In this document: positions 31,108 through 38,779 of the stretch, piece by piece
Numbering within the stretch: position 1 is the first letter of the stretch
Layout: each line of letters begins with the position of its first letter
Assembly: GCF_001668725.1 (NCBI RefSeq)
Contig: NZ_LZKL01000055.1
Span: forward strand, 175,848-239,847
DNA length: 64,000 bases
Reading direction: 5' to 3'
From: Mycobacterium sp. E787
GTDB taxonomy: Bacteria > Actinomycetota > Actinomycetes > Mycobacteriales > Mycobacteriaceae
Translations under genes and position numbers: made by a program
The notes under the pieces: generated by a model
The model's input: only the letters and a program-made list of their open reading frames with translations
The model's database searches: none
Told to the model about the DNA's origin: nothing

Positions 31108-31989
31108 TCATGAACCGGTCGCGTGCCGGATGATGCGGACCATCTCGGCGGGGCGCTCGAGGGCCGAGAAGTGGCCTACACCGCTCACCGTGATGGCCCG
31201 CACACCGAGTAGGCGAGCGACCTCGTCCCGCTCCGCTGGACGCGACCAATCGCGCTCGCTGTACACCAGCGTGACGGGTGTACTCACCTGCGCGTAGCGG
31301 CTTTTCGCTTCGATGAACCCGGCGAGGCTGCGCATGATGGCCCGATTCACCTTCGGGTAGCCGGGCCGGCGGCCGCTTCGCCGCAGCTCGGCGACGAAGT
31401 CCTCCGGCAGCGCGTGACGGTCGGCGAAGCCGCCGGCCAGCACGCCTTCGAGGATGATGCGGTTTTCCAGTCGGGCGAAGATCGGTCCCGACCCGGGCGG
31501 GCGGACGCCGGAACCGATCAGGCGGGCGAACCAGTTGCCGCGTTCGAGGCCGCTCGGATAGTCGTAGGGGTTGAAGGCCACGACACCGCGCACGTTGTCG
31601 GTCAGCTCTATCGACGCCAACAGCGCCAGCGCCCCTCCCATCGACTCACCCGCCAGCGTGGCGTTGTGCAGGTCGAGCTCGGTGATGAATTCGACGACGG
31701 CGCCGCGCAATTCAGGCTCACCATAACGCGCGCCGGGGACGATGTCCGACCATCCCATGCCGGGGAGGTCCAGCGCGTACACCGTGAAGTCGTCCGACAG
31801 CGCGGGCACGACGCGCTGGAAGTAGTCCAGCTGTGTGCGGACGGTGTGGAGCAGGACCAGCGGCGGGCCGGTTCCGGTCGTGAAGTAACGCAACCGGGAG
31901 CCGTCGGACCGCGGCAGGAACCCGACCGCGCCCCGGCCGCGGCTCCAGGTCAGCGTGTAGTGCTGGTCCGTAATCTCGTTGATCTGCAT
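31108..31989 (-). CDS. alpha/beta hydrolase
   Basis: A 293-residue alpha/beta hydrolase. The segment LVLLHTVRTQLDYFQ holds the oxyanion region, GESMGG is the nucleophile elbow, and SGVGHFSALERP carries the catalytic His. I start at ATG 31989, 5 bp after the stop of the upstream methyltransferase gene; longer frames read into that gene. It ends a four-gene minus-strand operon MFS-methyltransferase-methyltransferase-hydrolase. The hydrolytic substrate, ester or other, is unknown. Confidence 0.9.
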   Translation of the reverse strand: MQINEITDQHYTLTWSRGRGAVGFLPRSDGSRLRYFTTGTGPPLVLLHTVRTQLDYFQRVVPALSDDFTVYALDLPGMGWSDIVPGARYGEPELRGAVVEFITELDLHNATLAGESMGGALALLASIELTDNVRGVVAFNPYDYPSGLERGNWFARLIGSGVRPPGSGPIFARLENRIILEGVLAGGFADRHALPEDFVAELRRSGRRPGYPKVNRAIMRSLAGFIEAKSRYAQVSTPVTLVYSERDWSRPAERDEVARLLGVRAITVSGVGHFSALERPAEMVRIIRHATGS

Positions 31990-31994
31990 GGTGT

Positions 31995-32798
31995 TTACGC
32001 TTCCGCAATCGCCTGGATCGCGCGAAGGCGCCCGTCGGCCAGGGCCTGGGTGAGATTTTCGGCTTTTCGGCGGAAGTCGGTGACGAAGGCCTGCAGGCCC
32101 AGCGGGTTGTCGGGCTGGGCCAGCAAGGCCTGCATGAGCGCGGCCGCCTGGTCGGTGAGGTCGTTCCACGCTTCGACGGCGAATCCGGCGGATTCGACCA
32201 GGGCGCGCAGCTCACCGGGGGTCACCAGGTGGCTGCGTGCGGGGTGGTCGGCCCACGGCAGGGGATAGTCGAGCGCGCGGCCGTCAACAATCGTGATGTC
32301 CCACAGGGCAAGGCGCCCGCCATCTTTCAGCACCCGGTGCGCTTCGGCGTAGAGGCGCACCTTGTCGGCCACGTTCATCTGGACGTGCTGACTGACGGCG
32401 ACGTCAAAACCGCCGTCGGCGAAGGGGAGTTCGGTGACGTCCGCCTGACGAACAGATATCCGGTCGTCGAGCCCGACGAGCCGGTTGAGCCAGCGATTGG
32501 TTTCGCAGTATTCGTCGGTGAGATCCACGGCGGTGACTCGGGACCCGTAGCGGTCGGCGACGTAGCGGGCCGTGCCGCCGACTCCGCTGCCGGCGTCGAG
32601 CACTTCGCTGTCGGCGGTGATGCGCGCCAGACCCACCAGCTCGGCGGTGGCGAAGCGGCCCATCGTGTGGAAGTCCTCGAGCAGGCCCAGGTCGGCGGGC
32701 GCGAGGCTCTCGAGGTCCTTGCCGGCGGAACGCAGCGCCCGTTCGATGTTGTTGCGCGACAGGCCGGTCGAGTACTGGGCTTCGATGGTGTCGTTCAT
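31995..32798 (-). CDS. class I SAM-dependent methyltransferase (second of pair)
   Basis: A 267-residue methyltransferase. Motif I is VLDAGSGVGGTARYVA, followed by VTAVDLTDEY (motif II acidic residue) and LPFADGGFDVAVSQHV (motif IV), with VLKDGGRLALWDI after it. The layout resembles the sterol/tocopherol or sarcosine-type methyltransferases acting on small molecules. I start at ATG 32798, inside the stop of the preceding methyltransferase gene (ATGA). An alternative start at 32816 adds six residues. The substrate may be shared with the neighbouring methyltransferase and hydrolase. Confidence 0.9.
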   Translation of the reverse strand: MNDTIEAQYSTGLSRNNIERALRSAGKDLESLAPADLGLLEDFHTMGRFATAELVGLARITADSEVLDAGSGVGGTARYVADRYGSRVTAVDLTDEYCETNRWLNRLVGLDDRISVRQADVTELPFADGGFDVAVSQHVQMNVADKVRLYAEAHRVLKDGGRLALWDITIVDGRALDYPLPWADHPARSHLVTPGELRALVESAGFAVEAWNDLTDQAAALMQALLAQPDNPLGLQAFVTDFRRKAENLTQALADGRLRAIQAIAEA

Positions 32799-33619
32799 TT
32801 CTGCACCTTCGTCCATGCGGTGATGATCGGGGGCATCGTGATGAGGGCGTCGGCGGCCCGCGCCTCTTCCCGGAAGCGTGGCACGAAATCGTCGATGTCG
32901 GCGACCTCGTCGATGGCGAAGCCCCCTCGTTCCGCGACGGGGGAGACCAGCCGCCAGACCTCCGCGGCGTAGGCCAGTAAGTCGGCGTCGGCGGCGGTGC
33001 CGGTCGGCGTGCCCTGCGTCAACCGCGGTACGCCCAGGCCGGCGTCGGCGAAGATGGTGTGCAACGTGGCGCCGAACCGCGCGCTGAGCCCCATGGCCCC
33101 GAAGGCGCGGGCGATACCCGCTATCACCCGGTCGAACAGCGGCAGGTCCGGGACGCAGCGCGCGGAGGTGACGTCGATCTCCGAGAACGCGATGATGCCG
33201 CCGGGGCGCACAAACGAGCTGAGGTGCCGCAGCGTGGCGGCAGGGTCGGGCAGGTGCATCAAGATCAGCCGGCCGACGACGGCGTCCACGGGTTCGTCCA
33301 GGGTGATCGCGTCGATTGCGCCGTGGGTGAAACGCACTGTTGCCAGGCCCTTTTCGGCGGCGCGGGCGCGGGCCAGCTCGACCATCGCGGGCGCGGCGTC
33401 GACGCCGAGCACGCTACCGCCTGCGCCGACCAGCCGCGCGGCGACGAACGACACATCACCGGGACCGCTGCCGATATCGAGCACCCGCATGCCCGGAAGC
33501 AGGCCGGCGAGCCGCAGCGCATGCTCGGTGTAGTCGTCGTACAGCCTTCCCTGCAGGAGGAGCCGCTGCACCTCCACGTCGGCGTGGCCGAGGACATACG
33601 TGCTGTCGGTTGTACTCAT
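32795..33619 (-). CDS. class I SAM-dependent methyltransferase (first of pair)
   Basis: A 274-residue methyltransferase with motif I RVLDIGSGPGDVSFVAARLV, motif II SVLGVDAAPAMVELARA, and VVGRLILMHLPDPAATLRHL followed by VRPGGIIAFSEID. It differs clearly from the adjacent methyltransferase, so the pair is not a recent duplication. ATG 33619 lies 29 bp after the MFS stop with CAGGGAA upstream. It is the second gene of the MFS-led operon. Confidence 0.9.
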   Translation of the reverse strand: MSTTDSTYVLGHADVEVQRLLLQGRLYDDYTEHALRLAGLLPGMRVLDIGSGPGDVSFVAARLVGAGGSVLGVDAAPAMVELARARAAEKGLATVRFTHGAIDAITLDEPVDAVVGRLILMHLPDPAATLRHLSSFVRPGGIIAFSEIDVTSARCVPDLPLFDRVIAGIARAFGAMGLSARFGATLHTIFADAGLGVPRLTQGTPTGTAADADLLAYAAEVWRLVSPVAERGGFAIDEVADIDDFVPRFREEARAADALITMPPIITAWTKVQK

Positions 33620-33648
33620 CAGTTCCCTGCCGTTCTCTGTGGTGGGGG

Positions 33649-35184
33649 CTAGGCCTCGGCCAGCGCGGGGGACGGCGCCGCTTCCCGCGCGCGGGCCGGC
33701 AAGAGCCAGGCCACAGCGATCGCGGCGCCCAGCGCGATGCCCGCGCACACCAGCGAGCTCACCTGCAGGCCGTCCAGGAATGCGCGATCGACGACGGCAC
33801 GGACGTGGCCGGCCTGCTGGGCGGGCAACCGTCCGATAACCGTGTGCGCCAACGCCATCGAGTGCCGCATCGCCTCGCCGGGTAATCCGGGCAGAGCCGT
33901 TGACCCGAGATGCCCCGAGTACACCGACGCGAAGATGCTGCCGGCGATGGCAACGCCGAGGGTGCCGCCGAGTTCGCGCGTCGTGTCGTTGACGGCCGAG
34001 CCGACCCCGGCCTTGTCGACCGACAGCGATCCCATGATGGCCTCGGTGGCCGGCGAAACCGTCAGACCGAGGCCGCCGCCGAGCAGCAACATCTGCATGG
34101 CGATTTGGTCGTAGGGGGTGGCGGCGTCGGCCGTGGACGCCCACGCCAGGCCGGCGGCGAACACGGTCAGCCCGCCCGCGACGACTGCGGTGGTGCCGAC
34201 CCTTTCCACCAGGCGCGGCCCCACGAGGCTGGCCAGCGCGATGGAGACGGCGACGGGCAGCAGGCGCACGCCGGCCTGGAACGCCGTGTAGTCCTTGATG
34301 AATTGGAAGTACTGGGTGATGACGAAGATGAACCCGAACAGCGTGAGGAAGCCGGCGGTCACCGCCAGGCTGCCGCCGGAGAACCGGCGGTTTCCGAACA
34401 CCGAGACGTCCAGCATCGGGTGGGTGCTGCGCCGCTCCCATGCGGCAAATCCGGCGAGAACGACCGCGGCGAGCGTGAACCCGGCTGCCGTGCGGACGTT
34501 CGTCCATCCCCACGTGGGCGCCTCGATAACCGTGTAGACCAACGTCGTGATCCCGGCCGCGGACAGGATCAGGCCGGGAATGTCGACGCGCGGCGCCGCC
34601 GGGTCGCGCGAGGTCGGGACGAACAGGACACCGCCGGCGATGGCCAGCACCGCGATGGGGATGTTCACCATGAAAATCGAGCCCCACCAGAAGTGTTCGA
34701 GCAGCCAGCCGCCGCTGATCGGTCCCACGGCCACTCCGACGCCCACCATCGCCGCCCACAGCCCGATCGCCTTCGCGCGCGGCGCCGGGTCGGTGAAGAT
34801 GTTGGTGATCAGCCCCAGCGTGGTTGGGAAGATCACCGCCGCGCCCACGCCCATGGCGGCGCGGGCCGCGATCAGCGCGTCGGCCGAATTAACCTGCGCC
34901 GCAACGCCGGAGGTCAGGGCGAACAGGGCCAGGCCCAGGCTCAGCGAACCGCGCCTGCCGAAGCGGTCGGACAGGCTGCCGGCCGACAGCAGCAGCCCCG
35001 ACATCACCAGGGTGTAGGCGTCGACGATCCATTGCAGCTGGGCGGTGTCGGCGTCGAGTTCGCGCGACAGGGTGGGCAGCGCGACGTTGACGATGGTGGC
35101 GTCGACGCTGATGACGAAGACGCCGAGGCAGATGACGCCGAGCGCGGCGATCGGGCGATTCCGGAATATCGGTTCGGTGGGCAT
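33649..35184 (-). CDS. MFS drug-efflux transporter, DHA2 (EmrB/QacA) type
   Basis: A 511-residue membrane protein with about 14 predicted hydrophobic helices. The DHA2 signatures are present: DATIVNVALPTLSREL in helix 1, the loop motif GSLSDRFGRRGSL (motif A), and GPISGGWLLEHFWWGSIFMVNIPIAVLA (motif C and helix 6). These proton antiporters export drugs, dyes or metabolites. I start at ATG 35184: TAGCGT on the minus strand ends 7 nt before it and TTGATT lies 17 bp further, so the mRNA may be leaderless. It heads the operon controlled by the divergent HxlR regulator. Confidence 0.92.
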   Translation of the reverse strand: MPTEPIFRNRPIAALGVICLGVFVISVDATIVNVALPTLSRELDADTAQLQWIVDAYTLVMSGLLLSAGSLSDRFGRRGSLSLGLALFALTSGVAAQVNSADALIAARAAMGVGAAVIFPTTLGLITNIFTDPAPRAKAIGLWAAMVGVGVAVGPISGGWLLEHFWWGSIFMVNIPIAVLAIAGGVLFVPTSRDPAAPRVDIPGLILSAAGITTLVYTVIEAPTWGWTNVRTAAGFTLAAVVLAGFAAWERRSTHPMLDVSVFGNRRFSGGSLAVTAGFLTLFGFIFVITQYFQFIKDYTAFQAGVRLLPVAVSIALASLVGPRLVERVGTTAVVAGGLTVFAAGLAWASTADAATPYDQIAMQMLLLGGGLGLTVSPATEAIMGSLSVDKAGVGSAVNDTTRELGGTLGVAIAGSIFASVYSGHLGSTALPGLPGEAMRHSMALAHTVIGRLPAQQAGHVRAVVDRAFLDGLQVSSLVCAGIALGAAIAVAWLLPARAREAAPSPALAEA

Positions 35185-35191
35185 GGACAAG

Positions 35192-35257
35192 ACGCTAAAG
35201 CTGATAGACAAATAAATCAAGTAAAGAGTTGAAAAAGACGTCTATGCGCAGGTAGAC
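35192..35257. promoter_or_regulatory. back-to-back promoters and half-sites between the MFS and HxlR genes
   Basis: Plus strand: TTGAAA (35229-35234), 18-bp spacer, TAGACT (35253-35258). Minus strand: TTGATT (35220-35215), 17-bp spacer, TAGCGT (35197-35192). GTCTA-N8-TAGAC (35240-35257) is an inverted repeat overlapping the plus-strand -10, and a third TAGAC lies at 35205-35209 in the minus-strand spacer. The region is markedly AT-rich. One HxlR protein could control both promoters. Confidence 0.6.
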
Positions 35258-35261
35258 TGGC

Positions 35262-35906
35262 ATGGTGGCGTCCCGCAGGAACTACAACCAGAACTGCCCG
35301 ATCGCGCGTGGCCTCGACGTCCTCGGCGAGCGGTGGACGCTGCTGATCCTGCGCGAGCTGGTCGGGGGCGCCCGCCGCTACGGCGACCTGCGCGACGCGC
35401 TGCCCGGCATCGCGACCAATCTGCTGGCCGAGCGGCTAAAGGAATTACAAGAGGCGGGGATCGTCGACCGGATCGACCTGCCCGCCCCGATCGGGCGTAC
35501 CGTGTACACGCTCAGCGACCTGGGCTGGCAGCGGGTGCTGCCGGTGTTGCGGAGCGTCGCGTGGTTCGGGCTGGACCGGATGGACCCGATCGAGGACGGC
35601 CCGGGAACGCCCTTGAACGGTTTCCTGGCCGGATTCCTGCTCGGCTTCGATTCGGCCGGCGCGGCTGGCCTGGAGGCCACGATCCGCATCGAGATAGACG
35701 GCCGCCGTTTCGAATTCGCGGTCACACAGGGCAGGCTCGCCGGCGCGCGTGGCGAGCCTGCGGTGACCGTGACCGCCAGCGCGGCCGATCTGGTCGCCGC
35801 CCGCCTCGGGGCAACCGAGGCCAAGCGCAAGGCGGGGCTGCGGCACATCACCTTCGACGGCGACCCCGCGGCCGTCGACGCGGTGCGCCGGGCCTTCGCG
35901 CTGTAG
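35262..35906 (+). CDS. HxlR-family regulator with C-terminal SCP2-like domain
   Basis: A 214-residue protein. Residues 1-100 are an HxlR winged helix (CPIARGLDVLGERWTLLILRELVGGARRYGDLRDALPGIATNLLAERLKEL). The rest (about 125-214) resembles an SCP2/sterol-carrier fold ending RKAGLRHITFDGDPAAVDAVRRAF, which suggests a lipophilic ligand. It is divergent from the MFS operon. If TAGACT (35253-35258) is the -10, the leaderless start would be GTG 35265 rather than ATG 35262. HxlR proteins usually respond to aldehydes, quinones or drugs. Confidence 0.88.
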   Translation: MVASRRNYNQNCPIARGLDVLGERWTLLILRELVGGARRYGDLRDALPGIATNLLAERLKELQEAGIVDRIDLPAPIGRTVYTLSDLGWQRVLPVLRSVAWFGLDRMDPIEDGPGTPLNGFLAGFLLGFDSAGAAGLEATIRIEIDGRRFEFAVTQGRLAGARGEPAVTVTASAADLVAARLGATEAKRKAGLRHITFDGDPAAVDAVRRAFAL

Positions 35907-35910
35907 TGCC

Positions 35911-36486
35911 TCACGCCTGCATTGCGCTGATCCACTTTTCGAGCCGGCGTGCCTGATGCGCCATGACCTCGGGCCGCGCCAGGGCGTTGGTCAGCACCGC
36001 GCTGCCCTCGTAGGCGATGACGAGTTCGAGCGCCAGGTCACGGGCGTCGCGGCGGCCCATGGCTTGGAATTGCTGCTCGGTCCAGTCCAGCAGGGTTTGC
36101 ATGATCGGCGCGGTGAGCGCGGGCGACTGGCCCGGCTGGTTCGCCAGCTCGGTGCACAGCGTTCCCAACGGGCAGCCGTGGTCGGCGATGGTGTCGCGCG
36201 ACTCCGCCAGCATCCCCACGAGTGCCCTGAGCCGGGCCTTGGGGCTGCCGTGCCGGCGCTGCAGCGCGGCGGTGGCGGAGCGGATCTCCTCGGTGCGCGC
36301 CTCGACGACGGCGGCCACGATGTCGTCTTTGGTCTTGAAGTAGTAGTACACGTTGCCCAGCGGCACCTCGGCGGCCTCCGCGATGTGCGCGAGTGTGGTG
36401 CCCGCGATGCCCTGGCGGTAGAACAGGTCGCACGCGGCCGCGATCAGTCGCTCTCGCTTACCGGTTGAGTCAGCCATATCACTCAC
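35911..36486 (-). CDS. TetR-family regulator
   Basis: A 191-residue TetR protein with HTH KRERLIAAACDLFYRQGIAGTTLAHIAEAAEVPLGNVYYYFKTKDDIV. The C-terminal domain carries HGCPLGTLCTEL with two cysteines, a pattern seen in TetR proteins that sense reactive electrophiles, although that role is not shown here. ATG 36486 lies 3 bp after the SDR stop; ATG 36477 is also possible. It is the last gene of an SDR-SDR-TetR unit, so the regulator is co-transcribed with its probable targets. Confidence 0.9.
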   Translation of the reverse strand: MSDMADSTGKRERLIAAACDLFYRQGIAGTTLAHIAEAAEVPLGNVYYYFKTKDDIVAAVVEARTEEIRSATAALQRRHGSPKARLRALVGMLAESRDTIADHGCPLGTLCTELANQPGQSPALTAPIMQTLLDWTEQQFQAMGRRDARDLALELVIAYEGSAVLTNALARPEVMAHQARRLEKWISAMQA

Positions 36487-36489
36487 GGA

Positions 36490-37326
36490 CTATAGACGGC
36501 ACGCTTCCATGCTCAGGTTCCACAGCAGGTCCCGGTTCTCCGGCGTGTTGTGCGCGGTCCTGACCTTCTTCGCCCTGCGGTTCGCGAAGTACTGCCCGGA
36601 GAGCTGGGCCGCTTCGGGTGAGTCGGCGAGGAACACCGACGTCGCGGCGCCTCTGTCCGGGGACCGCGAAAAGGGCAGCGCCGCATAGGAGATCGCCCGG
36701 AAGACACCTTCAGCCCCGCGCATCATCGGCGTCCTGACGATCCCGGGGTGTACGGCGTTCGCGGTGACGCGCGTCGGCGCCAGCCGCTGCGCCAGCTCGA
36801 CGGTGAAGAGCAGCACGCACAGTTTGGACGCGGCGTAGGCGCCGATGGTGGAGAACCGGCGCTCGCTTTGCAGGTTCTCGGGTTCGAATTTACCGGCGCG
36901 GTAGACGCTCGAGCTGAGGTTGACGACCCTGCCCTGTGGGCTCTTTTCCAGTGCGTCGAGCAGCAATTGGGTGAGGTAGAACTGCGCGAGGTAGTTGACC
37001 TGGAACGTCGTCTCGTAGCCGTCCTCGGTCAGCGCGCGCTGCGGCATGACGACGCCGGCGTTGTTGACCAGCACGTCCAGCCGCGGGTAGCGCGCCGCGA
37101 ACTCCTGGGCCAGCCGGTGCACCTGCGCGAGCGACCGCAGGTCGGCGGTGAGGTAGCCGACGTCGCGGTTGCCGGTGGACGCCACGATTTCCGATGTGAC
37201 GGTCGCGGCCTTGGCCTCGTTGCGCGCGGCCAGCACGACGGTGTGGCCCTTGCGGGCCAGCGCGGTCGCGGTGACCTTGCCGATGCCGTCGGTGGCGCCG
37301 GTGATGAGGCAGATCGGGTTGTCCAT
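36490..37326 (-). CDS. short-chain dehydrogenase/reductase
   Basis: A 278-residue classical SDR. Cofactor motif TGATDGIG, NNAG at about residue 87, catalytic Ser in VNLSSSVY and YAASK are all intact. RNEAK after the second strand suggests NADP preference. It resembles retinol dehydrogenase/oxidoreductase-type SDRs, but the substrate is unknown. The start follows the upstream SDR stop by 3 bp, so the genes are co-translated. Confidence 0.9.
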   Translation of the reverse strand: MDNPICLITGATDGIGKVTATALARKGHTVVLAARNEAKAATVTSEIVASTGNRDVGYLTADLRSLAQVHRLAQEFAARYPRLDVLVNNAGVVMPQRALTEDGYETTFQVNYLAQFYLTQLLLDALEKSPQGRVVNLSSSVYRAGKFEPENLQSERRFSTIGAYAASKLCVLLFTVELAQRLAPTRVTANAVHPGIVRTPMMRGAEGVFRAISYAALPFSRSPDRGAATSVFLADSPEAAQLSGQYFANRRAKKVRTAHNTPENRDLLWNLSMEACRL

Positions 37327-37329
37327 GGA

Positions 37330-38133
37330 CTACGCGGTGGTCGTCGTGGCGCGGGTGGGCCGTGCCAACATGCGCGACATCATCGAGCGGGTGACGGCGG
37401 CCGGGACGAGCGCGGTCGTCACCCGGTTGAGCCGGCCCGGGATGCAGTGGGTTCGATTGCGCTCCAGTGCGCGCAGCGCCTCACGCGCGCAAGCGTCCGG
37501 GGCCATGGGCGGCATCGGCAATTTGTCGGGGTGCAGGCCCAATTGGGCGATCGCCGGGGTGCGGGTGGGCCCGGGGTGCAGCACCGTGACATGCACACCG
37601 TGCTTGGCCAGCTCGCCGTGCAGGCCGGCGCCGAGGCTGGCCACATAGGCCTTGCTCGCCGCGGTGTTGGCCAGGTACGGGACGCCGTGTTTTGCTCCCA
37701 GCGCGGAGACCAGCACGATGCCGCCGCGGCCGCGCCGCGCGAGCCGCTCGCCGAAGTGGTGCGTGAGGCCCAGGTGCGCGGCCGTGTTGAGCCGCAGGAT
37801 TGCCCGCTGCGCCTGCAGATCGGAGCCCACAAAGGGCCCGGGCAGTGCCTCGCCGGCGTTCGACACCAGCAACCCGACGTCGATGTCGTTGGTAGCCTGG
37901 GTGATTGGCGTCAGCATGCCCGGGTCGGACAGGTCGACGCAGACGGCGCGACAGTCGACGCCGTACCCCCGGGCCAGCGCCGCGCCGAGGTCCTGCAGGG
38001 CGGCCTGACGCCGCCCGACCAGCACCACGTTGATGCCCGCTTCGGCGAGCTGGTGTGCGAACTCGCGCCCGATGCCCGACGACGCCCCCGTCACGACCGC
38101 CCAGGGCCCGAACCGATCTGCGTTGATACTCAT
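37330..38133 (-). CDS. SDR-family protein with the catalytic Tyr replaced by Thr
   Basis: A 267-residue SDR with TGASSGIG and SNAG motifs and a Ser (LVSALG, Ser143). The usual YxxxK reads TAASK, with Thr157 in place of Tyr and Lys161 kept. The following AYVASLG resembles the ketosphinganine-reductase-like group (Y-A-A-T-K-A-Y-V). Activity is therefore uncertain. I start at ATG 38133, with GAGGAGAGG upstream; a longer frame to 38364 is not supported. It leads the SDR-SDR-TetR operon and is divergent from mmpS. Confidence 0.85.
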   Translation of the reverse strand: MSINADRFGPWAVVTGASSGIGREFAHQLAEAGINVVLVGRRQAALQDLGAALARGYGVDCRAVCVDLSDPGMLTPITQATNDIDVGLLVSNAGEALPGPFVGSDLQAQRAILRLNTAAHLGLTHHFGERLARRGRGGIVLVSALGAKHGVPYLANTAASKAYVASLGAGLHGELAKHGVHVTVLHPGPTRTPAIAQLGLHPDKLPMPPMAPDACAREALRALERNRTHCIPGRLNRVTTALVPAAVTRSMMSRMLARPTRATTTTA

Positions 38134-38187
38134 GGTGTTTGGACCTCTCCTCAGACGCTCCGCAGGGCCAGAGCGGGATTGTGGCTT

Positions 38188-38199
38188 AGTTGCACAACT
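38188..38199. promoter_or_regulatory. short palindrome before the SDR operon
   Basis: AGTTG-CA-CAACT is a perfect 5-2-5 repeat about 55 bp upstream of the SDR start, in the SDR/mmpS divergent region. It is a possible TetR operator, but short. GTCAGCTGAC (38311-38320) near mmpS is another short palindrome. Confidence 0.35.
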
Positions 38200-38332
38200 T
38201 ACTATTCCGATAGGTTCTCTGGCAAGGGCTGATTGATGACCACCTGAATACCCAAATAATTCGCTGCTAATGGCCATTGCGTTGGGACGGTTGGGGTAGC
38301 TACTGTGTTGGTCAGCTGACTTAATCCGCACG

Positions 38333-38779
38333 ATGACATCGAGGCCGAGAATGAGTGTCGTCAAACGCGCGTGGATTCCGCTGGTGGTCGTGCTCGTGGT
38401 CGCTCTCGCGGGTTTCGCCGTCTACCGGCTGCACGGGGTCTTCGGCGCCCGGGGTGCCGCGTCGGCGACCGCCGCGCGACCCGATGAGATCAAGCCCTTC
38501 GATCCCAAGCGCGTGACCATGGAGGTCTTCGGGCCGGCCGGAAGCGTCGCCGACATCAACTATCTCGACGTCGACGCCGCACCGCGGCGCGCCGACGCCG
38601 TGCCCCTGCCGTGGACGTACAGCGCGGCCACGACTGACCCGGCGGTCAGCGTCAACGTCGTCGCGCAGGGCGACGACGCGGTCATCGGCTGCCGCATCAC
38701 GGTGAACGGCGGCGTCAAGGCCCAGCGAACGGTCGCGGGAATTCATCCGCAAACCTTCTGCCTGGTGAAGTCCGCGTGA
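38333..38779 (+). CDS. MmpS-family membrane protein
   Basis: A 148-residue protein with one N-terminal transmembrane helix ([19 protein letters not shown]) and a periplasmic domain containing the MmpS features [27 protein letters not shown] and a Cys pair (GCRITV and FCLVKS). MmpS proteins are accessory subunits of MmpL exporters. The stop overlaps the mmpL GTG. ATG 38351 could be the true start. It is divergent from the SDR operon. Confidence 0.93.
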   Translation: MTSRPRMSVVKRAWIPLVVVLVVALAGFAVYRLHGVFGARGAASATAARPDEIKPFDPKRVTMEVFGPAGSVADINYLDVDAAPRRADAVPLPWTYSAATTDPAVSVNVVAQGDDAVIGCRITVNGGVKAQRTVAGIHPQTFCLVKSA

